DNA from: Parasponia andersonii
Lineage: Eukaryota; Streptophyta; Magnoliopsida; Rosales; Cannabaceae
Reading direction: 5' to 3'
DNA: 64,000 nt
Assembly: GCA_002914805.1 (NCBI GenBank)
Contig: JXTB01000034.1
Location: 114,967-178,966, forward strand
Below, piece by piece: positions 1-10,780 of this stretch (positions within the stretch are counted from its first letter, which is position 1; every line of letters starts with the position of its first letter). Both the position numbers and the translations under genes were made by a program. The notes under the pieces were generated by a model. It was not told the DNA's origin. It worked only from the letters and a program-made list of their open reading frames with translations, and did not search any database.

Positions 1-99
1 TGGGTCCAGTTGACTTTTCCATCGATTTCTCGAAGATCGAGGTCATCACTGGTCATATCGATTGATGCTTTAACGGTTTGATTGACGCTGTCTAACGAC

Positions 100-275
100 T
101 CAACTGGAGCTTCGACTGATGCTTTGCCTGCAGCTTCGACTGACGCTTTGCCTGCGGCTTCGACTGACGCTTTGCCCGCTGCTTCGGCTGACGCTTTGCC
201 CGCTGCTTCGACTGACGCTTTGCCCGCTACTTCGACTGACGCTTTGCCCGCTACTTCGACTGACGCTTCCTCTGG
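100..275 (-). repeat. Coding minisatellite (24-bp unit) in copy A
   Basis: Head-to-tail 24-bp units (plus-strand core CTTCGACTGACGCTTTGCC) that on the minus strand encode an Ala/Ser/Val/Glu-rich repeat in the linker between protease and reverse transcriptase. About seven units are visible. The matching array has other lengths in copies B, C and D. Confidence 0.85.
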
Positions 276-2792
276 CAGCTGGACCATCATTGTGCGAGAC
301 GTCGCATCCTTTGCTGCGAGTTTCAACGAGTTGTTATAACAAGTCCTCGCATCATATTGGTTTCCTCGCACTTCGCCAACTCCTTGTTGAGTTGGGAATT
401 TCATAGCGAGATGATAGATTGATGTTACTGCTCGAAGTTCCCTCAGTGTCGGTCTTCCCAGCACAGCATTGAATGCGGATGGGCAATTTACTACCAAAAA
501 TTGTGTCATTATCGTTGAAACCCTAGGATAGGTTCCAACATTGACCATTAATTCAATCATGCCCAGAGGCATCAAGCTGTCACCAGTGAAACCATAGAGT
601 GGAGTGACGGTAGGCTTCAAGTCGTTCTCATTCAACCCCATCTTCTTAAAGGCGTCGTAGTAAGGATATCCACAGCACTCCCGTTATCAACCAATACTCA
701 CCACAACTGTGTGCTTCCATAATTAATTTTTATGACCAATGCATCATTATGTGGATAATGGACTTCCCTCACGTCTTGTTCTGTGAAGGTAATATCCATA
801 TCCGGTACTCGCTGAAGCTTTCATAGTCGCTGTTCGAGGTACATGACATTGGTCAACAGCTACTGTCGAGCTTCTCGTGCATACCTGTCTTGAGCCATTT
901 TCGAATCTCCGCCAACATGCGGTCCTCCGAAGATAGTTCGGACTTCACGTTGAATTTTTGGAGGTCACTGTTGGTCTTCTTCTCGCCTTTCGTTAATCTG
1001 CCTGGTGTACTGCCGCAATCACCCCTCTTTAATCAACCTTTTAATTTCATCATTTAGGATAAAGCAATTATTGATATCATGCCCAATATCATTGTGATAC
1101 TGGCAGAACTTGTTGGGGTCGTACTTTGTTCTGTCCTACTTCATCGGTTCCGGTTGACGGTATCGCTCCTTCTTGTTTGTGACCACATAGATATGATCTA
1201 TGGGCACATTTAATTCAGTGTGATTGTTGAACCGCATGGGAGCTCTTGAAATCTCCTGCCTTTTGGGTTTAGGCTGATTCTCCATCGGCTGTTCATTATT
1301 CCTTTTGTTTTTCTTACTACCGTTATTGTTGGTAATGACCGCGTCTTTAGTCGCATCTTTCCTTCCTTCTTTCTTAGTCTTTTGAAGATTCTCGCGTGAA
1401 GATTCTAACCTCAGATGCCAACCAACCCTTCAATAGAAGTCTTCAAGAGTTCTACATTCTCGCTCAAGTAATTCCTCCCAGAGTTTAGTTTCTGGTCGCA
1501 CCCCGGCCATCATGAGAGTTAGAACTCTTCCTTTAGGTAAGTTGTTGACCTTTGCTAACTCTGAGGTGAATCGATTGAGATAAGATCATAGAGTCTCCTC
1601 TAGACCTGTCAGATTACAGACAAGCTAACAAGTGGAACAGTGAAATTCTTTGTAGCTTAAAACTGTCTCAAGAATACCGCCTGAAGTTATTGCCAGGATG
1701 AGATCGAGCCAGATTTGAGTCCTCAGAACTACTTCTTTACTGCTCCTGAGAGAGTTACAGCGAAATATCTGCAACGCGCATGATCATTGACACGACGGAG
1801 TTCCATCAAGCCGCTGAAGTGATCCATATGGTCCTGTGGATTAGTTTTCCCATCAAAAGTGTTAATGGTGGGAATTCTGAATCCAGTAGGTAGGGCTGTA
1901 GCTCGAACTTTCTCGCTGAATGGCGATTGACGATACCCATCAGCGAGCTCATCGTCCTAACCAACAAGTGCATCTAATGCGATCCTTAAATTATGAACAT
2001 CGACGTTCAGAGGGAAAGCATTATCTCTTGCTGGTGGCAAGGGCGGCCTTTGATCGTTATCCTGATGCATGGCGAGCTGGTCAAGTAGAGTCTTCTACAA
2101 TCTGTAAGAAGAATCTAGCGAAATAGTGCGATGAGACCGGCTTTGGTCGTTATAATGCGATACGGATCGATCATGGCTACGTCGTCGCTCCAAATACTGT
2201 CTTGTCTCGACTCTCTACTGATTCTTTCGAAGACACTTCTCGATGGTCGTCTTCGTTTGCTGCTCAAGCGATCTTGACTATCAGTGGATTTGCGAGAAGG
2301 TTGTCCACGATCACGGTTAGTACTTGAACTCTCCGTACCAAATTCTGGAGGCAAGTTTGCGACTTTGCCTTTTCCTTTGGAGATGCGATCTTCATGACGC
2401 TCTACTGGGTTCTTGGCTGGTCGCGTCTTCTTGTCTCTAGGATCTATATTCCTTTCTCAGGTAATTGAGCAGGACGTTCTTTGGGACGTTCGTGCTGTGA
2501 TGGGGTCATCATCTACCCTTCAGCAAGTCGTCCTAGGGTGTCATTGATCTGGTTAGTGACTTGCTAAAGGTTCACCAGTGTCTCCTCCATGCGATCCTGT
2601 CTCAGAGCAAGGTTTTCTGATGCGGTCATAATAGGCTGATCCTGAGCAGGGTCTGCCTGTGTAGCAGCAGTGCTTTGGGGTTGGATGTGGCTAGTTCCGG
2701 TGACTCTGGTAGTGTTTTTGGTGTTTGCCATTATTAAAAAAGTGAAATTTGACAAACAGTTTTGCCGGAATAGCCCTCCTTCTAGCGCCAAT

Positions 2793-3474
2793 TATTGATG
2801 GAGGTTTAGTCAACAATAAATTTTAGAAAAAATTATGAGATGTAGCTTGTGTGAATAGGGTTATTAATCAAAGAAAATAAAGAGGCAAAGATTTTATAGT
2901 GGTTCAGTCCCAAAAAAGATGAGCTTACGTTCACTATTTTTCACTATTTTCTGGAGAATTACAAGAACTCAAATTACAATATGTTATCTGAAAAGAAGAA
3001 AATACTCTTAAGAATTCTTTTGCTTCTCTAGATTTGCCGGAAGTCCCCGTCCTGAAACATTGAACTCCTTTTATATAGATGAAGGTAGCTTAATGTTTCC
3101 AATTGTGAGAATGGGTAACTATACAATCGGGTAATACAATTTGAGTAACAACATAATTAGGTAATCACTTAAATCGGGTAACTGGTCGAACTTGAAAGAG
3201 AGACTTTTGTTTTCCTTTCTTTGCAGGTTACCCGTTTGACGAAGTAGAGACTAGTTTTCTTTTCTTTCGGATCGCACATAACCTATTCGGAGGAGGTTGT
3301 ACGCAACTCCTGCGGTGGAGGTCGCACATAACCTATGTGGTGGAAGTCGCACATAACCTATGCAGTGGAGATCGCACATAACTTATGCAGTGGAGGTCGC
3401 ACATAACCTATACGATGGAGGTCGCACATATTCTTACACATGCAACCTAGCATAGGATTTTAGACCACACAACA
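2793..3474 (-). repeat. 5' LTR of Tat copy A
   Basis: About 682 bp. In element orientation it starts TGTTGTGTGGTC at 3474 and ends beside the primer-binding-like site at about 2780-2790. It aligns with the LTRs at 15670-16336, 47127-47765 and 58688-59395. The U3 half (about 3270-3435) holds tandem copies of a ~26-bp unit built round GTCGCACATAACC. Confidence 0.9.
3270..3435 (-). repeat. Tandem ~26-bp repeats in U3 of copy A LTR
   Basis: Roughly six or seven imperfect units of the form GTCGCACATAACCTATG plus a short purine-rich spacer (tgGTGGAG). The same unit occurs in fewer copies in the LTRs of copies B (about 16157-16310), C (about 47594-47690) and D (about 58712-58870). Tandem U3 repeats can act as enhancer-like blocks in LTR elements; that role here is inference. 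Confidence 0.8.
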
Positions 3475-5089
3475 TCTACTAAATAAATTTTGAGAGAAAA
3501 GGCAATATCCAGTTGTTGATCGATCTTTATATAGCTCGAGATTATAAAATTATTTATGCCGCAGATAGTAAAAGAAAACATTTATGTGCTACAAACATAT
3601 AAGAATGGTTATGCAAGTCACTTTATATACATTTTCAATTTTAACACATTAATTTTGAATAAACATACCTCAGTCCTAAGCTATTCATACGGTTCGTTTA
3701 TTATATAGAACTATTTCTTATCATATATTGGTGTGTATCCGAGCATGAATGGTGGATCTATTTTCTTATGCGCCTCCATTGGATACTAATTATTAGGCCT
3801 ATTGAAGATCAAATTGTTTCTTATTAAATGCCTATTTAAATCGTTTTATTATTTCTACAAAGAATTAAAATAAATCTTTGGCAACTAAATTGATTAAAAT
3901 AAAATTCAAACTTCTTCATTTTATTAAGACTAACCAAGGTTCATGTATCAAACTCTTTCTTTAAGTTTGATGGCGGATTTTGTAACAAGTCATTAGAGAA
4001 TACAACTTTTCCATCATTGGCAGGTTGTTGGGTTATTTGAATTTGTTATCTTTTGTTGGATTTTTTTACATATTGGAGTCCATGGCGAACGAAATATAGC
4101 CAACTTGAGGTTACCTGATACTTTAGTAGGACAGTATTTGCTAGTAATATCTCAAAGTCTAATGAATCAAGTTCATCCTCCATATGGCCTTCCTTAGAGC
4201 TATTGTTTTCATCTTCTTCTTCAGATATATATTTTTTCTTTTTTTCGGTCACTTTTTCCATTGCCATCTCCATCGTGATGTTCAAGTTCCTCATTTTCTT
4301 TGTTTTGGTCATAATATTCATTATCTTTATCGAATTTTTTTTGTTCTTGTCACAATCATCCACTCTGTTGTCTTCAATATATTTTTTTGTTTTTCAATTT
4401 ATTTCTGTAACTTAGTACAATGTCATGCTCTACATTCTTACTTTGTAGCATAGAAAAGTCATGATCTACATTCTTACTTTACATCATAGAATTAATTTGA
4501 CTCAGTTGTTGATTCATTTAGGCTTGACACTGAAAAGTCATGATCTACGTTCTTATTTTACGACATAGAATTAATTTGACTCAGTTGTTGATTCATTGAG
4601 GCTTGACCTCCTCTTAAGCCTTTTATATCTTTTCTAACCTCCTCTTTGAAAGCTAACAACTATTTCTTCTATTCTAACTGAAAAAATATATAACATAATA
4701 TAAAAAATGCAATTTAATACAACATAGTTATATATATCTAAATTAAAAGTTATAATATTAATAAAACCATAAATATCTTACCAAAATCAGAAGTTATTTT
4801 AATATTTTTATCTAGTTCTTCTTTAATATTATATTTCTCTATCACATTTGTTGAATATTTTTGCTCATCAATCTTAGTGGTAATGATACTTTTCTTATCA
4901 ATAAACATTCCATTAGTATAAACCTATTTTCTCTCCTTTTCTTTTGGACGCATATTAGTCAAATGAAGCTATTAATAAAAAAAGATGGTTAATGATTTTT
5001 CCTTTAGTGATTGAGAAATGTTCAATTAGATAGTGTTGGAAATTTTACTAAAAAGAAAAGAAAAAAAAATATTTTTATATAATGCATTC
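3475..5089 (-). pseudogene. Decayed downstream part of a DUF1985-type gene
   Basis: This stretch lies between copies A and B and seems to hold the 3' exons of the gene whose 5' half is at 16337-17613. On the minus strand, 4800-4925 reads as a short exon-like piece rich in Lys, Ile and Glu. About 4425-4690 reads as a Ser/Asn/Gln-rich piece containing a local tandem duplication. 4130-4363 reads as a Lys/Glu-rich, strongly acidic low-complexity piece. None is long enough to identify by itself; I assign them by position and strand only. Tail regions of DUF1985/Ulp1 proteins are commonly charged and low in complexity. There is no Ulp1 protease signature here. The AT-rich segment 3475-4000 shows nothing recognisable. 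Confidence 0.45.
4425..4615. repeat. Local tandem duplication (~90-bp unit)
   Basis: Two near-identical units, each containing AGTCATGATCTAC then CATAGAATTAATTTGACTC and TTGTTGATTCATT, with a partial third copy of the first motif at the left end. It lies inside the decayed DUF1985-type gene. Confidence 0.75.
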
Positions 5090-5560
5090 ATACTCACATT
5101 AGTTGCCTTGAAGACCGTGCTTTCGAGAGAGTTATGTACTTGCCAATCTTGGGCACATTCCACTTTAAAATCCGAGAGATTCTCTCACGTACCCTTTCAG
5201 CATAAGTAGGACTGAAGTTTTGTATGCGCTCGTATGCTCATACTTGGAATACAAAAATAAAACCTTTTAAAGAATATGCTTCAGTCTGATTAGTATTCTT
5301 TCTTGTTTTCATTTTTTACTTTTGCACTATGTTTATTCTTATACAACCTTTTGAAGCCCCCAGGGATATTGTTTAAGGCATCCAAGTTGTCTACAACTTT
5401 CAAGGTGAACTGAGAAATTAATTTTGTATTTTCCTTAGCCATCAAACATTTTTTCCACAAAATAGGCCAAAGCAAGCTTCACACAATCTGTATTATTGTC
5501 CCCTTCATAATTTATAAATGTATTCTTCAATGTTAGTCGAGTTATAGTCTCATTATCATC
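5090..5560 (-). pseudogene. DUF1985 domain, second half (interrupted by copy B)
   Basis: On the minus strand from 5560 leftward the sequence reads as a later part of a plant DUF1985 domain. It contains a stretch ending LALAYFVEK, then a VVDNLDALNN segment, then a VFQV..AYERI segment followed by RILKWNVP. These match the recurring hydrophobic and Trp/Pro pattern of that domain. The first half lies at 16337-16705, across copy B, and the two ends share a 5-bp target duplication with one mismatch. A stop replaces the usual Trp of the QVWAYE motif near 5242, so the gene is decayed. DUF1985 proteins are typically found in Ulp1-type Mutator-like elements; whether this was a transposon gene or a host gene cannot be settled here. 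Confidence 0.68.
5556..5560. repeat. Left target-site duplication of copy B (TCATC)
   Basis: TCATC directly left of the LTR end at 5561; the right-hand partner is CCATC at 16337-16341 (4 of 5 match). The DUF1985 reading frame lies on both sides. Confidence 0.7.
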
Positions 5561-5914
5561 TGTTGATGGAGGTTTTATCAATAATAAATTTAGAAAAAAT
5601 TACGAGATATGCCTTGTGTGAAAAGGGTTATTAATCAAAGCAAATAAAGAGGCAAAGATTTTATAGTGGTTCAGCCCTGAAAAAGATGAGCTTACGTCTA
5701 CTGTTTTTCACTATTTTCTGGAGAATTACAAGAACTCAAAATTACAATGTATTGCCCGAAAAGAAGAAGAAAACATTCTCAAGAATTCCTCAGCCTCCCA
5801 AATCAGAAAAAGTCCTCTATCCCCTCACCGAAACATTGAACTCCCTTTATATAGATGAAAGTAACTCAATATTCCCAGTTGTGAGAATAGGTAACTATAC
5901 AATCGGGTAATACA
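5561..5914 (-). repeat. 3' LTR of copy B (partial, U5 side)
   Basis: TGTTGATGGAGG at 5561 is the outer U5 end. Similarity to the partner LTR runs to about 5914, where the sequence changes to the leader of the antisense gene. It is shorter than the 667-bp partner at 15670-16336. Confidence 0.85.
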
Positions 5915-6631
5915 ACTGCCGTCTTTAAACCGAATCGTTTCAAATTTTGATAGATATTGATTTAATTTCGGAAAAAATCAAATCCCACGTGTACTTCGGC
6001 CTTTAGATATGAAAATCAAATACCTTGATCTACGGCTGTGATTTAGCAATGCTCGAGAAATAAATATCGGAAATCAATCCGCTCCTGCTTCTTCATTACA
6101 AACTATCGTTTTCCATCTTTCTAAAATCCCGAAGTATTTTAAAGCAAACCCTACAGTGCCGTTTCGTTCTTCAACTCGCACAATTCCAGTATCTTCTCTG
6201 GCAGAGTTCAGACCATATTTCAATCGTTTTGCTTTCGAAGAAAGGTTAGTACATTTCTTCTCTCCTATTGTTCTTCGTCTGTTCTCGGAAAAAATTTAGT
6301 TTTTATTTTTAGGAATTGAAACATATCCCATATTCGGACGAACTGGAATGAGAATTTTTCAGATCCCCTTTACCAGTTCATAGAATAGACTCGTTTTTCT
6401 AGATAATGGACAAAGACGAACTCGCGAAAGAGTTTCTAGGATCTGACAACTTATTTATTTATTTTTTGACGAACTGCTCAAGTAATTTTTATGAATACGT
6501 AGACCGATTAGAAAAAATTCGATGAGATTGCTTGCTAATACAATCCTAGGGTGACCTCCCAAAATTTACTAGTATATAGTGAAGATCCTTGATGCTAGCA
6601 TAGGACTAAACCCATCCGTATTTCTTTTCAG
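5915..6631 (+). promoter_or_regulatory. Leader and likely 5' UTR intron of the antisense gene in copy B
   Basis: This segment resembles a plant gene leader more than retrotransposon sequence. It has a pyrimidine-rich, moderately GC-rich stretch at about 6090-6244, a donor-like GTTAGT at 6245, and a pyrimidine tract plus TTTTCAG ending at 6631, directly before the ATG at 6632. A leader intron of about 387 bp (6245-6631) is therefore suggested. I see no clear TATA box. Confidence 0.5.
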
Positions 6632-8782
6632 ATGTCTAGTAGTAAGGATTTTAGAGAAGGGAACGCATTTTCAGGAGAATCTGAGAACTCCAGTGTTAGC
6701 TCCATAAACCTTGAAGATTACCTTGAGCCAGAACCCGAAGTAGAGATAACAGGGATCAAGCAAAATAGTCTTCGCATAGGCGACCTCCCTCAGGACCAGT
6801 GGTCTCGACATATCAGGGATGCCCTTGCCTTCACATCGGGCTATCAATACGTAGAGGGGAATTGGTCATATACCAATATAAGGACGAGTTGCACATCAAA
6901 CAAGCTCAGCAAAATCATGTGCAACTATAAGATCGCCATCGCTCTTCGCCTACCCATGGAATTCAATCGACCACACACACCACCACCCGGAATCGCTTCT
7001 TTTTCTGAAGCAGTTCTCAAGTGCGGTGTCCACCTCCCACTTTATCCATACATAAAATCAATTATCGACTACTATGGGGTCATCCCTTTCCAACTGGCTC
7101 CTAATACATACAGATATATGGTAGGTTTGTACATACTTTACCACAAATTAGGTTTAGACTCCCGTTCTCCTGAAGAGTTCGCTTGGTTTTATCAAGTGAA
7201 ATCAAATCCGTCAGATCATGGCTTCTATTATGCAAGTAAATGGTCAAACCAGGCAATAAAAACAATCTACGGGGTTCGCAACAACATGGAAAAATGGAAA
7301 AATCCATTTTTCCACTTTGACTATGCAGATAACGGCTTCTTTCAAAATCCCAGTAAGTAGTTTTCCAATTTATCACCTTTTTCTATTTTGTTATTTTTAT
7401 CCTGATCGCACTCGCATGTCATTGCAGACAACAGGGAATGGCCCGGACTTTCCAGGGAACAGCTCCCAAGGGTGTACAAAATCAACGACCTTCCAATCGA
7501 GGAATTTGATTGGAAGGTACTTGGAACTTTCAAGAACCTGGTCGCTTGCGGTCTGCTTCCAAAGGGAGCTGCGTTCCCTGACCCCTCCATCCGTTCATCC
7601 AGACCTTCGAGCTCAAAAAAAAAGAAGCCAAGGAAACAGACGGATACAAGTGCCTCGTCTTCCAGACTAGGGAAACGAAAAGCACCTGCCACCCCTCCAG
7701 TTTCGGATCCTTCTTTTCTAGAAATAGCGTCACCACCAACTCCTCAACTAGCTCCTCAACAAGAAGGTAATCATATATACATTTTCTAATTATCATTGTA
7801 TTATATCACCTGACTCACTGACATATCTGTACGGAGATGGTTATTGGTAGTGGCCTGCGAGCACCACTCTCCACTCTCGGGTCCATGGCAAAATCCAAGA
7901 CACCTGAGAGCACTCCTCCATCATCGAAAGGGAAAGAGAAGGTGTACAACTCCAAAAAATGAAAAGTTGCCTTCGAGGATATCCCGGCAAGCTCGCCTCC
8001 TCCACAGTCTCAGACAACGAGCTATTCTGAACTACCCAAAGAGGCTACCACCTCTTCGGAACTGATCCTGGTAGATAAAGATGAGGAGCTCTTCGCACTC
8101 CTCAATCAATTACTAGAGAAGGCTAGTATGAGTGCAGCCTTCATTGATCGCTTCACTTCCGAGGAGGGCTGGGAGCGGATGAAGTGACAATCTGCCAAGG
8201 TCGCCTTTGGTTCTGCGATGAGGATGTTGGCCAATGTAAGTACCTTTTTATTCTCTCCTCAAATGTATTATTTCTTGGTATTAATAATTATATTTTTAGA
8301 CTGCGGCTGCTACTGTCCTGATGCATGACCTAGTCCTCGAATGCTTGGAAAAGGCTGAAAAAGTTGAGGAGATAACCTAAGCATTCGAGAACTCAGAGAA
8401 AGCTCGGGAGTAGGAGTAAAAAGCCTTTGACTTGGAGAGGCAGTAGCTACTTGAAGGCCTAGCCAAGGAGAAGCACGAGAAAGAAAACCTTGAGGAGAAA
8501 GTCAAAGAGCTTGAGAAAACCATCTCCGAGCATCTGGATCGTATGAGAGAGGCGACAACAGAGGCGGTTCACAAAGCTATCGAAGAGTACGAAGTGACTG
8601 AAGTCAAAGAACTCGAAGATAAAGCTAGTGACATCGCCTCGTCGACCATTATCTTTGACATCTTCTGCGAGTATCTGGATTTTGACTTCTCTATCCTTGG
8701 CGAGGACGTGGTCGAACTTGTCCAGAGTTGGAGAGAGGATACTGCCAAAACTAGGGATGGTGGTGTGAGCACGTCCGTATAA
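6632..8782 (+). mobile_element. Antisense accessory gene of copy B (PF04195-like, 'putative gypsy type transposon')
   Basis: It lies on the strand opposite gag-pol, between integrase and the 3' LTR. The first 240 codons (6632-7351) start MSSSKDF and contain a segment with SEAVLKCGVHLPLYPY followed by QLAPNTYRYMVG. I recognise this as the plant family named 'putative gypsy type transposon' (Transposase_28, PF04195), which despite the name has no known transposase activity. A donor-like GTAAGT follows, and the next coding stretch (7429-7769) is basic and Ser/Pro-rich (a KKKKPRKQ run that could be a nuclear localisation signal). The last part (about 8300-8782) is Glu/Lys-rich and predicted coiled coil. 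Antisense genes at this position are known in Tat relatives such as Grande. The copy is broken in its middle part. Its function is unknown. Confidence 0.72.
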
Positions 8783-9540
8783 TAAACACTTGTATTTTTT
8801 TATTATTTTTTAGAACAATGCGGGCTTGGTCCCCCTTCCTCTCTCTACTTATGTACGGGTGCAAAAATTCTTTAATAAAGAATATTTTTTCCTCAGACAT
8901 ATTTCTACAAAATAATCAAAACACAACATTGTAATTTTAACTAAGTAGTCAATCACTAGGTGACTGATCGATACGCTTTTTGCGATTTGAATCCAACTAA
9001 CTTAAAACGAGTTCTAAGTGTTAGGATAGGTTAGGTCGCTTAAGAAAACAGCAAGTACGAGTGATGCAGACTCAACTATTTTTCAAAAGTTTCATGACAA
9101 AATATGATATAGCAATATTTCACATCGAACAATGAATGTTTTGCTTAGTTACTTTGTTGTTCGAGGAGAAAAATTGTGTAATACGACATGCTAAGGCATG
9201 AAGCGAGGAGAAACTCCTAGGATTTTAAGGAGTTTTAGATATTTCGACGATCTAAAACTCCGTCCCCTCTAAATAGACATTTTGCATAGTCCCTTAGGAA
9301 ATAAGTAAGAGATAATATTCTGATCCCACTGCCCCCCGAGTTTTATGGTATCCGAAAACTGCCATAAAACTATAAGAGTTGAACCAAATGAAGTTGAAGT
9401 AATAGCCAAAGAAATATTATTGACGAATGACATCGAATATCGAAATTATGAAGATACAGGAAGCCGTTGAAAATACATGAAGATAAACATGAAGATTCAT
9501 TGATAATAATGACGAAGTTGTTCTGCATTCCAAGCATGTT
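8783..9540 (-). mobile_element. Non-coding spacer of copy B between antisense gene and integrase
   Basis: AT-rich segment between the convergent ends of the antisense gene (ending at 8782) and integrase (ending near 9540). No open frame of note. The T- and A-rich stretch at 8787-8890 could serve as the 3' end of the antisense gene. Confidence 0.5.
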
Positions 9541-10780
9541 CAATTTTTTGTCCACCGATGCGAGCTAGGTTGTATGTCCCAGGTCGAATGACGTCATCAA
9601 TAACATAAGGCCCTTCCCAGGAAGGTCCAAATACACCAGTACCATGCTCTTTATTATTAGGTAGAACTCTTCGAAGGATAAGATCACCAACTTCAAAATG
9701 TCTATTTTTGACTTTGGAGTTATAATGTCGAACAGTGCGTTGTTGATATGATGCAATTCGAAGTTGAGATTGTTCACACCTTTCTTCTAAAAAATTGAGT
9801 TCAATTCTCAGTAATACATCATTCTAATTTTGCTCATAAAAAGATCGCCGTAGAGAGCTGGCACCAATTTCAACTGGGTCATTGCTTCATATCCATAAGC
9901 TAAAGAGAATGGACTCTCTCCAGTAGTGGTTCATTGAGTGGTGCGATAAACCCATAAAACTTCTGGAAGTACTTCTGGCCAAGCTCCTTTATACTCCTCC
10001 AACTTTGTCTTTATATTCTGTTTAAGTATTTTGTTTACTGCTTCGACCTGCCCATTGGCTTGCGGATGAATAATAGCAGAGAAACTCTTCTTGATGCCTA
10101 AGTTGTTGCAGAAGTCACAAAACTCATCACAGTCGAATTGTTTCCCATTATCAGAAATTATAGTATGTGGTATACCATAACAAACCCCAATAGAAACCTT
10201 TTTCTTTTATCGATACCATAACGGCAGATTATAGATTTGTAAACAAAATCTATCATCTTCTTTGCAGAATAATACTCAAGGCCTCAGCTTTCGCCCATTT
10301 TGTGAAATAATTGACTGCGACCACCTCATACTTCAAACCACCCTGTGCTAATAGAAGCATCCCGATAATATCAATTCCCCAAATAGCAAATGGCCATGGA
10401 CTAGTCATTGAAGTTAAAGGAATATGTGGTTTTCTAGGAATAGTCGCAAACTGTTGACATTTATCACACCTCCTAGCAAATTCCATTGTATCCTTCTTCA
10501 TAGTCGGCCAAAAATACCCTTGTCGAAGAATCTTGTTTGCAAGTGCTTGCCCCCAGAATGATTTCCACATATTCCTTCATGGATTTCCCTCATAATGTAG
10601 CGTGCTTTTTCATCATTGACACATAATAATAATGGCGAGCGAAAACTTCTTCGATAAAGCTTCTCATCATGGATGATATAGCAGGCTGCCTTCATGCAGA
10701 GTCGCTTTACATCATCTTTGCTCTTGGGAAGATCGCCATTTTGTAAATATTGCATTATAGGATCTATCCACAATAGTTTG
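9541..10780 (-). mobile_element. Integrase region of copy B
   Basis: Minus-strand reading shows an N-terminal zinc-finger-like HHCC module (an [16 protein letters not shown] segment, then CDKCQQFA), then the start of the catalytic core with PWPFAIWGIDIIG. Near the end (about 9570-9620) is a Tat-like C-terminal module before the spacer. In intact relatives this enzyme inserts the cDNA into the host chromosome. The region is broken in this copy. Confidence 0.82.

Larger units (their letters stand above)
1..3474 (-). mobile_element. Ty3/Gypsy Tat-clade LTR retrotransposon, copy A (5' half, cut by window edge)
   Basis: Fossil LTR element read on the minus strand: 5' LTR at 2793-3474, a primer-binding-like TGGCGCTAGAAGG segment just inside it, gag beginning near 2731 (the MANT.NTTRVTGTS start shared with copies B, C and D), the protease region at about 400-900, and the repeat-rich linker after protease at about 100-275. 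Reverse transcriptase and everything beyond lie outside the window. The copy is broken, with several breaks in gag-pol. It is clearly the same family as copies B to D by LTR and gag similarity. Its outer right flank (3475 onward) is the decayed DUF1985-type gene, so copy A landed in or beside the gene that copy B also hit. Confidence 0.93.

Noticed and set aside
82-406. Repeat-containing plus-strand frames at the left edge
   Set aside because: Antisense reading of the same minisatellite in copy A.
4184-4453. Phe/Ile-rich plus-strand frames resembling membrane segments
   Set aside because: Complement of a Lys/Glu-rich acidic low-complexity stretch on the minus strand; not a membrane protein.
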